From NCBI GenBank assembly GCA_903891165.1, contig CAITDR010000082.1, forward strand, positions 1 to 33,537: 33,537 nt of DNA, read 5' to 3'. This DNA is from an uncultured Pseudomonadota bacterium (lineage in GTDB: Bacteria > Myxococcota_A > UBA796 > SXON01). Positions 33,507 through 33,537 of the stretch are shown here, in pieces. Below the pieces are notes generated by a model that saw only the letters and a program-made list of their open reading frames with translations, was not told the origin of the DNA and ran no database searches. Position numbers and translations under genes: made by a program. The first letter of the stretch is position 1, and every line of letters begins with the position of its first letter.

Positions 33507-33537
33507 CGTCCCACATCACCCGGTCAATCTCGACGGA
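33499..33537. repeat. terminal copy of a 39-bp direct repeat at the window edge
   Basis: Exact repeat of 32553-32591, running to the last base of the window and including the start codon of the last gene. In this copy the gene's ATG is out of frame relative to the internal coding frame. This is either a real duplication or an assembly-graph overlap at a contig end. Confidence 0.85.

Overview
The window looks like a chromosomal segment of a high-G+C deltaproteobacterium-type organism, most likely Myxococcota. Two secreted proteins end in MYXO-CTERM-like tails (Cys, hydrophobic stretch, Arg run). One lipoprotein ends in an AgmX/PglI-type C-terminal domain. MopE-type 'putative metal-binding' repeats, Pro/Ala-rich TPR proteins and FG-GAP secreted proteins are also present. 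This placement is inference from protein architecture; there is no rRNA in the window. No tRNA, CRISPR array or insertion sequence was seen. Coding density is very high and no gene-free stretch exceeds 300 bases.

Layout. 52-2541 (+): overlapping operon mce (methylmalonyl-CoA epimerase), nagZ, a small secreted protein, aroQ. 2597-3259 (-): stand-alone CoaB-like gene. 3317-6028 (+): polytopic membrane protein, purine nucleoside phosphorylase and cytidine deaminase (a nucleoside-salvage pair), ending at a strong hairpin terminator. 6059-9023 (-): a three-gene cassette of locally lower G+C, coding for an ABC-type ATPase, an HNH nuclease and a beta-class DNA methyltransferase with one-base overlaps. 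It reads as a Septu-like (PtuA/PtuB) defence system joined to a methyltransferase, and is the best candidate for an unusual system here. 9051-15324 (-): Pro/Ala-rich TPR protein, family 4 glycosyltransferase, large TPR protein, then accC and accB.

15460-16803 (+): exported membrane protein with a duplicated TM module. 16861-18335 (-): CAP/SCP-domain MYXO-CTERM protein and an SRPBCC protein. 18477-21761 (+): large secreted subtilase-fold/FG-GAP protein whose catalytic Ser appears to be lost. 21861-24741 (-): B12-binding radical SAM enzyme, Mpo1/DUF962 protein, a 41-residue small protein and arylamine N-acetyltransferase, tightly spaced. 24825-25352 (+): tail-anchored small protein. 25369-27221 (-): a HisA-HisI fusion overlapping a beta-propeller-like protein. 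27378-29789 (+): vWA/AgmX lipoprotein. 29795-33506 (-): PhoD-like lipoprotein and a MopE/lamin-tail/PKD-like lipoprotein.

Across the window an 18-bp palindrome, TGAATGA-N4-TCATTCA, recurs five times, only between genes or over a stop codon. The last 39 bases of the window exactly repeat an internal segment of the final gene, which makes the right edge suspect.
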